In this document: one piece after another, positions 54,971 through 64,000 of the stretch
How the letters are laid out: each line of letters opens with the position of its first letter
Position numbering within the stretch: position 1 is the stretch's first letter
Source: Anas platyrhynchos
Taxonomy: Eukaryota > Chordata > Aves > Anseriformes > Anatidae
Assembly: GCF_047663525.1 (NCBI RefSeq)
Contig: NC_092611.1
Span: 8,779,001-8,843,000, forward strand
DNA length: 64,000 nucleotides
Reading direction: 5' to 3'
Notes under the pieces: model-generated
What the model saw: only the letters and a program-made list of their open reading frames with translations
Told to the model about the DNA's origin: nothing
Database searches by the model: none
Program-made: the position numbers and the translations under genes

Positions 54971-57407
54971 CCCACCGCTGGAGCAGCAGGTTAGGGGAAG
55001 GAGAGGAGGAGGAGGAGGGAACAGGGAAGAGCTGGGGGCACAGCTTCCAGCGCTGACAGCGGGGCTGGCAGGAGGGTGCTGCATTCCCCAGGCACCCCCG
55101 AGCCCAGGCAAAATGCACGCCGGGGGCAGCAGGGCGAGCCGCCAGGGATTTTTCTATTGGAGCAAGAAACTCAACTTCAGATGGACTTCAAATGTTTAAT
55201 TTCAGCCTGAGAAAGGTCCTGCGTGGTTTGTAACGCTTTGCAATCTACTCCCTACTAAATGGCTTAAATAAGAAGGGGTTTTTTGGAAACAAAAAGCCGA
55301 AGTAAAACACTGGAGGAAAACAAAATAACATTATCGCACTGTTTCTACCTGCTTTCACCAATCCCTGGAGAATTACACAGAGCAAACAAACCCACTGAAG
55401 CAGGGAACTAAGGCACGGTTCAACCCCATCCCCAGAGCTGTGGTGGTTTTACGCATTGTGCTGTCGGGGAAGGGAGCCCACCAAGCACGTGCTTTTGGCC
55501 CATCAAGGAAGGGACCAGTCCTGGATGCTTAGCAGGAAAGAAATGGGTGTTTTCTTCTTTAAAGATTTACCATGTATAAATGTATGAGAATATGAAAGGC
55601 AACAATTAACTTTATTAGAAACTTTATACTCTCCAGCCTCATTAGAACTGCCAGCAAGATCTATTATTAGTATTACTATGCAGATAATGTAATAAAAAGG
55701 GTGTTTAAAGTGGACAGTTTTGCGCTGAAATAAAATACCTTTTCTTTCCCTTTCTTTCTGCCTCTCTCCCTTTTGCCCTAAGTTCTTGCACCGCTCAACA
55801 AACACAAACCTCCCCGGTGCTGGACCCCAGAGGTTAGGAGCCTCTTCCCAGGGGATGGGACAGCAAGAGGGAAGCTGTGTGCCTCCTAAAACAACGAGAA
55901 CAAAATGAGGAACTGGCACGAATTTGCCAAAGACAACCGTGACAGCCTAAATATATTGTCCAGGGGCTACTGGACCTGGAATGCTGTAGATTAAGAAAGT
56001 ATTCAGCAGTGCTTGCGTTTCTGAGGCAAACCTGTGAACTTCTGAGGGACAAAGACGCATTTCATCAGCCCGTTTATTTAATTAAAGCCCCTCTCTTCTG
56101 CAGGAAAAAGTATCAATGGAAAAATTCCTCCTCCCCCCCATGACTTCAGAGCCAGAGCAGGACTCTGCTTCGCCCTGCTGTGTTGGAGGGAAAGCTGTGC
56201 TATGGAGACTGCTTTGCATCATTACATTGCAAAGAGGGAAGCTTGCTGCTCTTAATGATGCCTAATTTTTCTGTTTTGTAAGACACGTCCATTTCTCTAC
56301 CATTACGTCTGCTCTTCTTGCAGGGCTCAGAATTTCAGCGTTGCCATCCCAAAGCTTCCTTTCACTGAATCCATTCAGAGCAACAGGTAGCTGCGGGAGA
56401 AAAGCCAGCCTTTAAAGAATAAAGAGAAAGAAAGGTTTCCTTTTGTGACACAAATGTCAGGACTTCTTCTCCTCTCACCATGGCTTTGCTTTCAGTCATA
56501 ATTTAAAAACTGAAGATAAAACTCAAAGCAGGAGTCAGCCGAGACTGCAGCTCCCCTCGGCTCTCCAGGGCACCGTCAAGGCCTGGGGGAGGTGAGGGGA
56601 AGGTGGCAGCTTCGCCCCTCTCAGCCCCAGCAAAACCCAGCCTGGAAGCACCTGGCCAGAGGCAGGGACACACAACCAGCAGGGCTGCACGGGGAGGCAG
56701 CGAGCACGCTGGACCCCGCACGCTGCTGGTGAACAGGGATATTTTAGCTGGCATCAGCCCCTGCGGCGCTGCCGCGTGGAGGGAGAGGTGTTTGGGGACT
56801 GGGGACGTGGACTCTATCATCATAAAAAAAGAACCTGTTTAATTTGTGGGTTTAAATTTTAAATAACTGTTGGAGTAGAGCCGCTCGCAGCTCTCAACAC
56901 GGCGCTCAGCCGTACTGTTCAGTCTGCTTCTGCAGGAGTCCCTGGTGGGGATTCAAATGCCATTTAAATGAGCTCATTTCTCCTGCCTTTCTTAATATTT
57001 CTACAGTGCAGCACAGGGGCAGGTTAGCTCTGCCTCAGGCCCAGCTGCCACCCACCCCGTGATGCCCTGGGATGCACGTGGCACCGTTCATCTCCTGGGG
57101 ACCAGCCCCTGGATGAGAGCCAGGATGGGTAACGCGGGGCACAGCAGCTCCGTGAGCAGCTCCGTGCCAGGCTTCAATGGCCTGAGCCCAAGCATTGAGA
57201 AAACACAAAGCAGAGACTGGAAGAGAGGAGCCCTGACACTTAAAACACACAGGTTGCTTTTACAAAGAGCTCCCTGCAGACGTCCTGTGCTGGTGTCCCA
57301 TTTTCGCCCTGTGGGATCGGGGACATCGCTGCCACACAGCCCCCGAGCGGGGCTGGAAGCGCGCAGGGTGGCCGCTGGCAGCACCTGGCCCACAGTTCCT
57401 GAACTCA

Positions 57408-57475
57408 TTTCCAGCAGGGTCACACAGCTCAGTGCCAGGTCTCTGTTTTAATACGATTTCAGCTCCGTAAGCCTC
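57408..57475 (-). mobile_element. Possible MIR fragment
   Basis: CAGGGTCACACAGCTCAGTG followed by CCAGGTCTCTGTTTTAATAC resembles the reversed MIR blocks AAGGTCACACAGCTAGTAAG and GGCAGAGCCGGGATTCGAAC. Only this central part is recognisable, over about 65 bases. Confidence 0.4.
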
Positions 57476-58394
57476 TCTGCCCTTCTGCTGGACGGGTGAG
57501 GTCAGAGCTCAGGCTGGCCGTGGTGGCTGCGCCCAGCGCAGCGGCTCCTCCGCGAGCTGCAGCAGCCCCAGCCCCTGCCAAACCCTGCCTGGGCGCTTTC
57601 CATCACGTTTATTACACCCTGCAGTCTAATTAACAGAGACGAGTCAAAGGACCCGAAAGCAATGATTGTAATAAATAATCGCTCAGCGACCACGGAGTTA
57701 ATATTCCACCAGGGTCTCCTTCTGGCCTCCAGAAGAAATGGCAGAGGCAGAATGGAAGAGAAATGAAACCTCGCAGCTTGACGTGCCGAGGGCTGCCTGG
57801 AAGAGAAGCAGCGCTGCTGCAAAGGCTTCCTGCCCTTCCCCGCTTCACCTCTCCCCCAAAAACTTCACAGCACTTGTAGCAACTTTCCTTTGCAGGTTCT
57901 CACGTAGTAGCAAGGACTTGGGAAGACTCAGGAAGACAGAAGAAGGTAGAAAAAGCAGTATGTACAAATTCACATCTTCTGAACAGTCACAGAGAGGATG
58001 GGGCCACCACTTCTTGGACCACAGCAGCTCTTCTCCTCTCGGATCAGCCGGCAGCTCCCAGCACAGCAGGATCCTGATCTTGCACCCATGGAAACCTCTG
58101 TGGTTGAGGAGGAAAAGGAGCACATGGAGGTGTTGGAGTTGCTGCCCTGCTGAGAACAAATGGATCATGAGGTCTTCATCCTGCCTCCTCCTCTTCCTCC
58201 CAGGGAGGGTTGTCAGGGATGCTCCGGGTGCCTCATTTTATCCCCTGTAACCCGCTGTACAACTGAGCTCCAGCTCACCACGAGTGCCGTGGTGCCCAGA
58301 GCACCTCCGAGCCGGCGGCTGGCAGCGGGGTCCGGAGGCTGCCATCAGATGCCGAGCACAGCCCCATGCAATTATCTGCAGAGAGCTTGGCTCC

Positions 58395-58640
58395 GCCGAT
58401 AATTTGTTAGCTCCACACATATCTCTACTAATTATAAATCTCAGCTGAGATTTGCATTTTTATGAAATGCTTGTGCTAGAAATCTTTGTAAAAAACCCTG
58501 TACATATTAATTCAATCTAATCTTGGTCATTTCAGGTTCCATAAGAAAGCATTTTCATAAAGCTACAAAGCTAACATCTATAACTTTTCAGTTTCGCCAG
58601 AGAGCATACCTCCACGTTACGCTGCTCATTTATCTTGGAG
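58395..58640. promoter_or_regulatory. Strong candidate enhancer-like island with palindrome, 58.4 kb
   Basis: This AT-rich unique block contains a perfect 18-bp palindrome AAATCTCAGCTGAGATTT (58436-58453), centred on the E-box CAGCTG. It overlaps the exact octamer ATTTGCAT at 58450-58457. A further inverted pair GCATTT/AAATGC follows at once (58454-58470). TACTAATTATAAATC and CATATTAATTCAATC add TAATTA-type sites. The block lies between GC-rich flanks. Such a tight composite of bHLH, POU and homeodomain words is the best single regulatory candidate here, although conservation is unknown. Confidence 0.47.
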
Positions 58641-60049
58641 GACGGCATTTATAATGAGCCCTAACGAAGTGAGAGCCCTCCACAGCCCCAGTCAGAAGGC
58701 CTGGGCCAACGCAGCCGTGCCCATTGAGCCTTGCAGGAGGAGCTATTTATGCTGCTGATGCTCAGGTTTTTAGGGGGTGAGATGGAGGCACAAGGCAGGC
58801 AGGTGCTCAGGTGCCCCCCAGCAGCTGCTCCGTCCTCGGGCAGGGCCCCTCCACCAGCTCTGGCACCGTTCCTGTCTTCTGCTATTTCTTGTTTCTGTAG
58901 CAGTGCCCTGGAGAAGATGAAGAAACACGGTGCAGTGAGGACAAGGCATCTCAGGCAGACCTGGGGGGATAAAGCAACACAGACCTCAGCCTGTGCAAGG
59001 CAGTCCAGCACTTGAACCTGGACTTTTTCCACCAGAAATCTTTCTGGGCTCAGCCCCAGAGGAGCTTTTGGGTGCCATCAGCATCAGGCAGCATCCCCTG
59101 ATGGTGCAGGGCACAGCCTGGCCAAGCTGCTACACCTCAGAGCCCAGAACAACCTTGTTGCCTGTTTTTTTGGCTGTTTCTGACAACGTGTGACAGTAGC
59201 GAGGGAAGTTGCAGCGCCCACCATGGTGGCAGCATGGCTGCAGGAGAAAGTCCTGGCCCCTGGCAGAAAAAAGAAGGCTTCATCCCCGACAGCGCTCAGT
59301 CAGAGCCTTGGGAAATGACTTTCTTCCCTTTAGCAGGGACTCTTTTAAGTGGGCCTTTCCCAGATGAGGCTCAAAGCCAATAATTTCATCAGCAATTTGT
59401 ATCTCATTTGAAATGCCTTTGTCTGGAGTCAGGGGAAAAAAAGATTAACTTTTCCTCCCTGAAATATGGCTGCCGGATGCGAGGGAATAGAGAAGGCAAA
59501 TAAGCAAAGCAAAGTTAAGCTTTCTGTATAGAGCTGAAGGCTTAACGGTGCAGATTACAACAGCAGGTGATGAGCAACTCTAGCCTCTGCTGTGTAGGCT
59601 GTGAAAAATCCTGTTAAACTGCAAAGGCGTTTTAGCTACAGCTCCACATTTCAGAAATGATTGAGCTGAAATCTGAGGGGCTGACAGCAGCCAGGGACCA
59701 AGCAGCTTCTAGCTGAAGGCCAGGAGGAGTCCCGGGGGCTGAGCAGAGCAGGGACACGCGGGGTGAGCGTGGGCTCGGAGCCTGTCCTCCTCCCCGGCAC
59801 CAGGGGGGGAGCTGCTCCTGCGCCCTGGACCTTTTCGATGGTGATTAATGAAGGGAAAATCTGGCAGGATGAAAGCACAATGGGAAACAGAGCAGCCTAA
59901 GTAATGACACCAGCGAGCAGCCCAAACGTAGGAGCAGAGGAGTGTCTTGGGGCAAGCTCAAGGAAAGGTCAAGAGCTTTATTTATTGCCTTAAATAATTG
60001 ATTAAGTGCCCATCTTCAAAGACACTGGCACAGAGCACAAAAACAAGAG

Positions 60050-60178
60050 CAGAGGCGCCACGAAGGGGCAGGAGGGGCGCGAGGGGCGGCGGAGCAGCAC
60101 GGATGCTCCAGGCTTCATTTGGAGCTCTCCTTCGGATCCCGCTTCCTCAGCAGCCGCCCGACCTGCCAGCGATGGTAA
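60050..60178. promoter_or_regulatory. Short CpG-rich patch
   Basis: About 12 CpGs fall in roughly 120 bases, with GGGGCGCGAGGGGCGGCGGA and CAGCCGCCCGACC words, in an otherwise CpG-poor neighbourhood. It is too short for a classical CpG island. It directly precedes the TAATTAG array at 60.2 kb, so the two may form one regulatory unit. Confidence 0.3.
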
Positions 60179-60199
60179 CAGATGCCAGAGAAGTTCCTG

Positions 60200-60250
60200 G
60201 CCATTAGCCGCTAATAAGAAACTAATTAGCTAATTAGCTAATATTTGATC
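60200..60250. promoter_or_regulatory. Homeodomain site array (CTAATTAG repeats)
   Basis: CCATTAGCCGCTAATAAG is followed by CTAATTAGCTAATTAGCTAA (60222-60241), two perfect units of the 8-base palindrome CTAATTAG plus a partial third. Each unit is a self-complementary TAATTA site, so the array offers at least five TAAT cores within 45 bases on either strand. It could be a simple octanucleotide repeat, but the site quality is notable. Confidence 0.45.
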
Positions 60251-62001
60251 TTTTGGACTGGGTTCTGTTGGTGTCTGCGGATCTGGGCTGCCCCACATGG
60301 GCTTTGGATGAAGTCAATACCACACTGCCACCAGCTCCTGGGGATGGGAGAGGCTTCCAGGCAGCCAGCAGGCACAACTTGACATGGGGAGCATCCTCCT
60401 GCTGATTAGTGCTGATGCTCCCTGCAGGGGTGCCCCTCGCTTGTGCAAACCCCAGGTCCTCCTCTGCAGAAAGGGGCTGTCGGCAGAGATCCTCGTCCGT
60501 GTGCTCAGGAGCTCTCCCCTCCATCTGTCTTGCCCCCTCTCACTTTCTCTTTGCATGGCCAGACCCAGGGCTCCCAGCCCTCCTGCCTGCCCAGGGACGT
60601 CCTGGGAAAGGGGGAGCCGTGCTTGTTCTTCTCTGAGAAGGCATCGAGCCTCCCAGGAGGATAAGCACCACCTGCCGCTGCTTCACAAGGGCTCAAATTC
60701 CAAGTCTCCCGGTACAACATGAAAGGCAAAACGTTCCCAGGCTACACAGGATAGCCCTGGAGGCAGTCCCAGGCTAGGCTTAAACCCAGCGGTGCCTTTT
60801 GTGCAGGCACAAAGTGAGCATTTACAATTTCCTGAAGAAAAACACATTGGGGTGCCCCTGGGTTAGCTCTTGTGGGCTGGGAATGAGCCAGGTGTGCAGG
60901 GAAGGGCAGCAGGGCATCTGCACCCCGTAGGAGATGGATTTGCCCCGGTCCTGCATCAGGACAGCAGCAGCAGCACCGCCTGCATGGCTGTGGATGCTTG
61001 GGATGAGCCTCAGCAGAGCAGCCAAACTTTGCAGGCTTATCCAGAGCGAGCCGCCGGTCCCGGAGAGGTTTGTCCTTCACTAGAAATTAGAGACAAGTTT
61101 CCAGCGTTTTCCTCCGCCATCTGCCCCGGCTTTAGTTGAAATGCAACATTTTACTCCGGCAATCAGTAGGTAATCTTGTCAGCATTACTTAGAGAAGCTG
61201 GGTCTGTCCTGCCCATCTGATGCACTGTGCAACAGAGGGAAAATCACGGGTTCCTCTTGAAAGGAGGGAAAAAATTGAGGTTGACTTTGGCACAGGAAAA
61301 CAAGCAATCCGGAGATGACAATGTGCCACAGGAGCTTAAAATAAGCATCAACTAATTCAAACAAAAACAAATCTGCATTGAAAATAGACTCTTCCCCAGA
61401 CCACATCCCCACTTTAAAGAGTCTTTGAATCCTCCCAGGCACATTTAGAACATACTCCCCCTTCACAGTCTCTCACTCGCTTTGTTTTGCTGTTGTGTAG
61501 CCAGCAAATGAGGGCTGAAGTTTGCAAGGATGCTTTCCTATTAGTCCTAATGCTAATAAATACCCGTGCCCCCTGCTCCCCCCGTGCCAGCACCGTGCGC
61601 TCTGCCTGGGGAGCTGGGAGGGGGGCACAGAGGCTGGGCAGGTGAGCAGGGAAGGGTGAATGGGCATTAAATAGAAGTGTTTCTGCCTTTTTTTCTCCAA
61701 CATTATGAAAACCAGCTTAGCCTGGCAAGGGGCACGTCCTGGGCTGCGAGGCTGAGCAGCCAGCAGTGCCTGAACCCTCCTCTCCTGCCTCCTCCAGCTG
61801 CTGCTGCAAGCCTTGGAAACGTGGCTTCCCCTGCACCACCCGGAAAGAAAAGAGAAATAAAATCACAAGGTCACCAACAGGCACCGGCCGACGGGCTTGG
61901 AAATCGCCACATTTTTCCTGTAAATAGATTTATTTGGGCTTACGGCTGTTCGGTCCCTATGGACTGCAGTCTATGAGCGGATCTCGCAGTATCCTTGGCC
62001 T

Positions 62002-62052
62002 GGGGGGGGGGGACAGGGCCATGGCTCAGGTTGGGGTGTGGGGAGAAGGGGG
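62002..62052 (+). repeat. G11 run and G-rich stretch
   Basis: Eleven G are followed by ACAGGG (62002-62018), enough for a G-quadruplex with one- to three-base loops, and then by GGGGTGTGGGGAGAAGGGGG. It is low-complexity G-rich DNA, and quadruplex folding is a prediction from the pattern only. Confidence 0.75.
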
Positions 62053-62138
62053 ATGCTGCAGGCACCAGCCCCAGCACGGCCGGACCCCCCCCAGGGCTGC
62101 CGCACAGCCCGGCTGGCTCACTCCTCTCTGCTGTCCAG

Positions 62139-62205
62139 GCAGAGCAGCGGGCTCATTCTGCTAATTAAAAGAAAAGCAGGAGAAAGGGAGGAAAAAGATC
62201 ACCAG
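62139..62205 (+). other. Possible 67-bp exon (weak)
   Basis: A pyrimidine-rich acceptor (CACTCCTCTCTGCTGTCCAG, ending 62138) and a consensus donor (CAG then GTGAGT at 62206) bracket 67 bases. One of the three frames is open across it, giving 22 codons that are Lys/Glu-rich at the end. The interval is purine-rich in its second half, as splice-enhanced exons often are. No neighbouring exon and no protein family is recognised, so this may be chance. Confidence 0.2.
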
Positions 62206-62546
62206 GTGAGTCCCCAGGAGGCAGGCTGTCTCCCACACCTGCCAATCCCCTTCAGACGTCTCTCAGATCTCCGCCGCCGACACCACCTCCTCGCTCCCGC
62301 TCTCCTCTGCATGCCACGCAGGAGCCAGGATTGATAATTAATAAATCTTGCAGAAGGGAGTGGAAGAGGCTGTCGGATGTGCAGGCAGCGCAGGCACTGC
62401 CGGAATTGATTATGGTGGAGGCTGAATCGCTGCCTCTAATTAACGCATTGTTCTTTACGTGCTGCTCTGCTGCGGGCTGCGGATGGGGCTCGCAGATCAG
62501 CCCTCGTAACCCGGGGTGCCCGGGTCCTGCCCTGCAGCCTCGCAGT

Positions 62547-62645
62547 GGGGGCAGATGTGGGGGTTCAGGGGGATGCAGTGGGGACAGATAAGGGGGGTTC
62601 AGGGGGATGTGGTGGTGCAGACGGGCGGGGTGCAGCCCGATGGGC
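62547..62645 (+). repeat. 33-bp G-rich tandem repeat, about three copies
   Basis: Copy one (62551-62583) and copy two (62584-62616) share GGGGTTCAGGGGGATG and the 33-base period. A third copy from 62617 is strongly diverged. The first unit and its left neighbour give four G runs of four to five with loops of 7, 4 and 7 (62547-62583), a canonical G-quadruplex pattern on the plus strand. Confidence 0.8.
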
Positions 62646-63114
62646 AGCGCTTTCCCATGGAAGGGGAACGCAGGGGAAGCTTTGCCATCCTGGGCAAGCC
62701 ACACAAGAGCTGAGCCCCTTCTTGGGGAGTGGGGAACATCACCATAACGCTTCCCACAAGCCTCATCTTGGGTTAAAATGGCCTGAAATGGATGATCTCA
62801 GCTTGTCAGGTTGGGAAGACAGCAGGGAGAGTGGCAAACAGCAGCACTGCAGCAGCACAAACACCATGCAAGGGCACGGCGACTTCCCAAGAGTGCAACC
62901 TCGTACCAAAGCACTGCCAGAGCATCTGACAACAACCCCTTCTTCTGGCCACAGTTCTGAACAGAAACCTGCGTCCTGCCCAGCCCCAAAGTTTCCTGCA
63001 TGAGACTTGTGGAGGTGCAGGGGAACCTCCAAGGACACGGCGTGTCTGGCACCGCGGGTACAGGGCGGGCACCACCAAGCCCCCATGTGCACGGCTGAGG
63101 GCTTCTCACTGATA

Positions 63115-63345
63115 GCTGCTAGTTTGGGGGCAGATTATGAATTGTTTGATATGGAATTTCAAATGATCACTTAAGTAGCTAATTAGCTCGTAACAACTTT
63201 GAGCAACCTGGGTGTAGTGTGTATTTAAGTGTTTAATGCCTTTTTTTTCCTCTCTCTTCCTTTCTAATTGGCATTTAATTAAAAGAATAAATAAAAAAGA
63301 AAAGCAGCTTTGCCTGGGCTGTTTGGGTTTAAATATTAAACAGTT
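63115..63345. promoter_or_regulatory. Candidate enhancer-like island, 63.2 kb
   Basis: This AT-rich unique block holds GATTATGAATTGTTTGATAT, GTAGCTAATTAGCTCG and GGCATTTAATTAAAAGAAT, interrupted by one pyrimidine tract (63241-63265). TAGCTAATTAGCT repeats the palindromic homeodomain word of the 60.2 kb array. The flanks are GC-rich. There is no coding signal. Confidence 0.4.
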
Positions 63346-64000
63346 TGCTTCTCCTTGAGGAGCGAATTGCTTCAGCTTGGGCTTCCACAGCGGAGGCGAG
63401 GGGTGAGCAGCTCAGGCACCCCCATCCCTCGGTGCTGAGCGCTCCAGGGGCACCAGGTAGCTTGGCTCTGAGGCTGAACGCACCATCTCAGCTCAAATGC
63501 ACCGTTTTCTTCAACACTATTTAAATCCCACCCAACTTTCAGACTGCCTCACATCTCCCTTCTGCATTTAAAGTCATTTTCAGGTTGACCTGAAACAACG
63601 ACCTCCCCTCAGTGGCTCACGTTTTGCACCGCTCCCAAAATACGGCTTTCTGCACCAGCCTGGGGGAGGTCTGTCCCCCTCCAGGAGAACAGCAGGAGAC
63701 CCTGCACCGGCGCCGTGCAGCTTCTGCTGCGAACCAGCTGGAGACGGTGCCTCCCTCTCACCTTGCAGCCTCCTTCCTCAGCACATTTTCCAGCGGAGAG
63801 CGCGCCTTGGCACGGCTCCCTTTGGCTTCCCCCTGTGAAAGCAGTCTCAGTGTCCCCGCGAAGCCCAAGAGGGGATGCTCTAGAAGGAAATGTCCATTAG
63901 CGAGGCACTCAATAACTTCTGCTCTCTGATTTATTGCAGTCACTAATGTCTGAAAATCATCTAGTGCTCTGGCTTCCTCTCTTGGCAAGAGGTGGCAGAG

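Larger units (their letters stand above)
50001..55000. other. Gene-free block, 50-55 kb
   Basis: GC-rich unique DNA prevails at 50.0-50.25, 50.55-51.7, 51.9-52.25 and 52.7-54.65 kb. The stretches 50.28-50.42 and 52.3-52.55 kb are AT-rich. A clear MIR lies at 52.55 kb. The 259-codon minus-strand frame at 53032-53811 and the 199-codon plus-strand frame at 54069-54668 occur where stops are rare because of GC content. They lack domains and plausible exon borders. Confidence 0.7.
55001..60000. other. Gene-free block, 55-60 kb
   Basis: The stretches 55.2-55.35, 55.55-55.75 and 56.4-56.5 kb are AT-rich. GC-rich unique DNA fills 56.5-56.8, 57.0-57.6, 57.7-58.35 and 58.65-59.3 kb. The AT island with the 18-bp palindrome is at 58.4-58.64 kb. 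A GGA-type purine repeat sits at 55003-55019. Frames of up to 170 codons (57738-58250) are unsupported. A doubtful MIR relic is at 57.41 kb. Confidence 0.7.
60001..64000. other. Gene-free block, 60-64 kb
   Basis: A CpG-rich patch and TAATTAG array open the block. GC-rich unique DNA fills 60.3-61.1, 61.55-61.85, 61.98-63.1 and 63.35-63.85 kb, and 61.15-61.5 kb is more AT-rich. The G-rich repeat region at 62.0-62.65 kb and the AT island at 63.1-63.35 kb are listed separately. The frames here stay under 153 codons and overlap on both strands. A possible small exon at 62139-62205 is treated as a lead only. Confidence 0.68.

Noticed and set aside
1-64000. Bacterial-type features: operons, ribosome binding sites, CRISPR arrays, tRNA or rRNA genes, phage or plasmid genes
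   Set aside because: None was seen. The composition, homopolymers and SINE relics show a vertebrate nuclear sequence, and no cloverleaf or regularly spaced repeat array was recognised.

Overview
The window reads as nuclear DNA from an amniote, most probably a bird. GC-rich, CA/TG- and CpG-poor stretches full of CTGC/CAGC words alternate with sharply bounded AT-rich islands. Young interspersed repeats are scarce: I see no Alu, L1, B1 or LTR element and no clear CR1 tail. The few transposon remnants are heavily decayed MIR-type SINEs. There are no ribosome-binding sites, operons, tRNA or rRNA genes, CRISPR arrays or phage genes, so this is not a prokaryotic or viral window. The bird assignment rests on sequence texture and repeat poverty only; I put it at about 0.7.

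I find no protein-coding gene that I can defend. The longest open frames are 303, 259, 226, 220 and 207 codons. They lie in GC-rich or A/T-biased sequence, are matched by open frames on the other strand, carry no recognisable domain, and have no convincing exon chain around them. The window is best read as intergenic or long-intron DNA. It is of the kind seen around vertebrate developmental regulators: AT-rich islands rich in homeodomain (TAATTA), POU octamer (ATGCAAAT), SOX-like and E-box words, separated by kilobases of unremarkable GC-rich sequence.

Layout. 1-5 kb: GC-rich sequence with one AT island near 3.1-3.5 kb. 5-10 kb: an A/T-biased patch at 5.05-5.35 kb holding the longest chance ORF, candidate elements at 5.6 and 7.2 kb, a T23 run, a 62-nt pyrimidine tract, and short AC and TG microsatellites. 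10-15 kb: GC-rich, with a 9-bp minisatellite at 11.43 kb and pyrimidine and A-rich tracts. 16-19.6 kb: three AT islands and two MIR relics. 20.4-21.25 kb: a CpG-enriched stretch followed by the densest candidate regulatory block (21.57-22.63 kb). 24.7-25.4 kb: an A/T inverted repeat followed by an AT island. 26-35 kb: mostly GC-rich, with AT islands at 29.2, 30.6 and 31.2 kb. 35-44 kb: MIR relics at 35.8, 41.7 and 43.8 kb. 48.8-49.3, 54.66-54.97, 58.4-58.64, 60.2 and 63.1-63.35 kb: further AT islands, the 58.4 kb one carrying an 18-bp perfect palindrome next to an exact octamer. 62.0-62.65 kb: G-rich, with a 33-bp tandem repeat and a possible 67-bp exon.

What works together here, if anything, is a field of candidate cis-regulatory elements whose target gene lies outside the window. 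That is inference from base composition and motif content. Conservation across species, the decisive test, cannot be seen from one sequence. I do not see an undescribed gene system.
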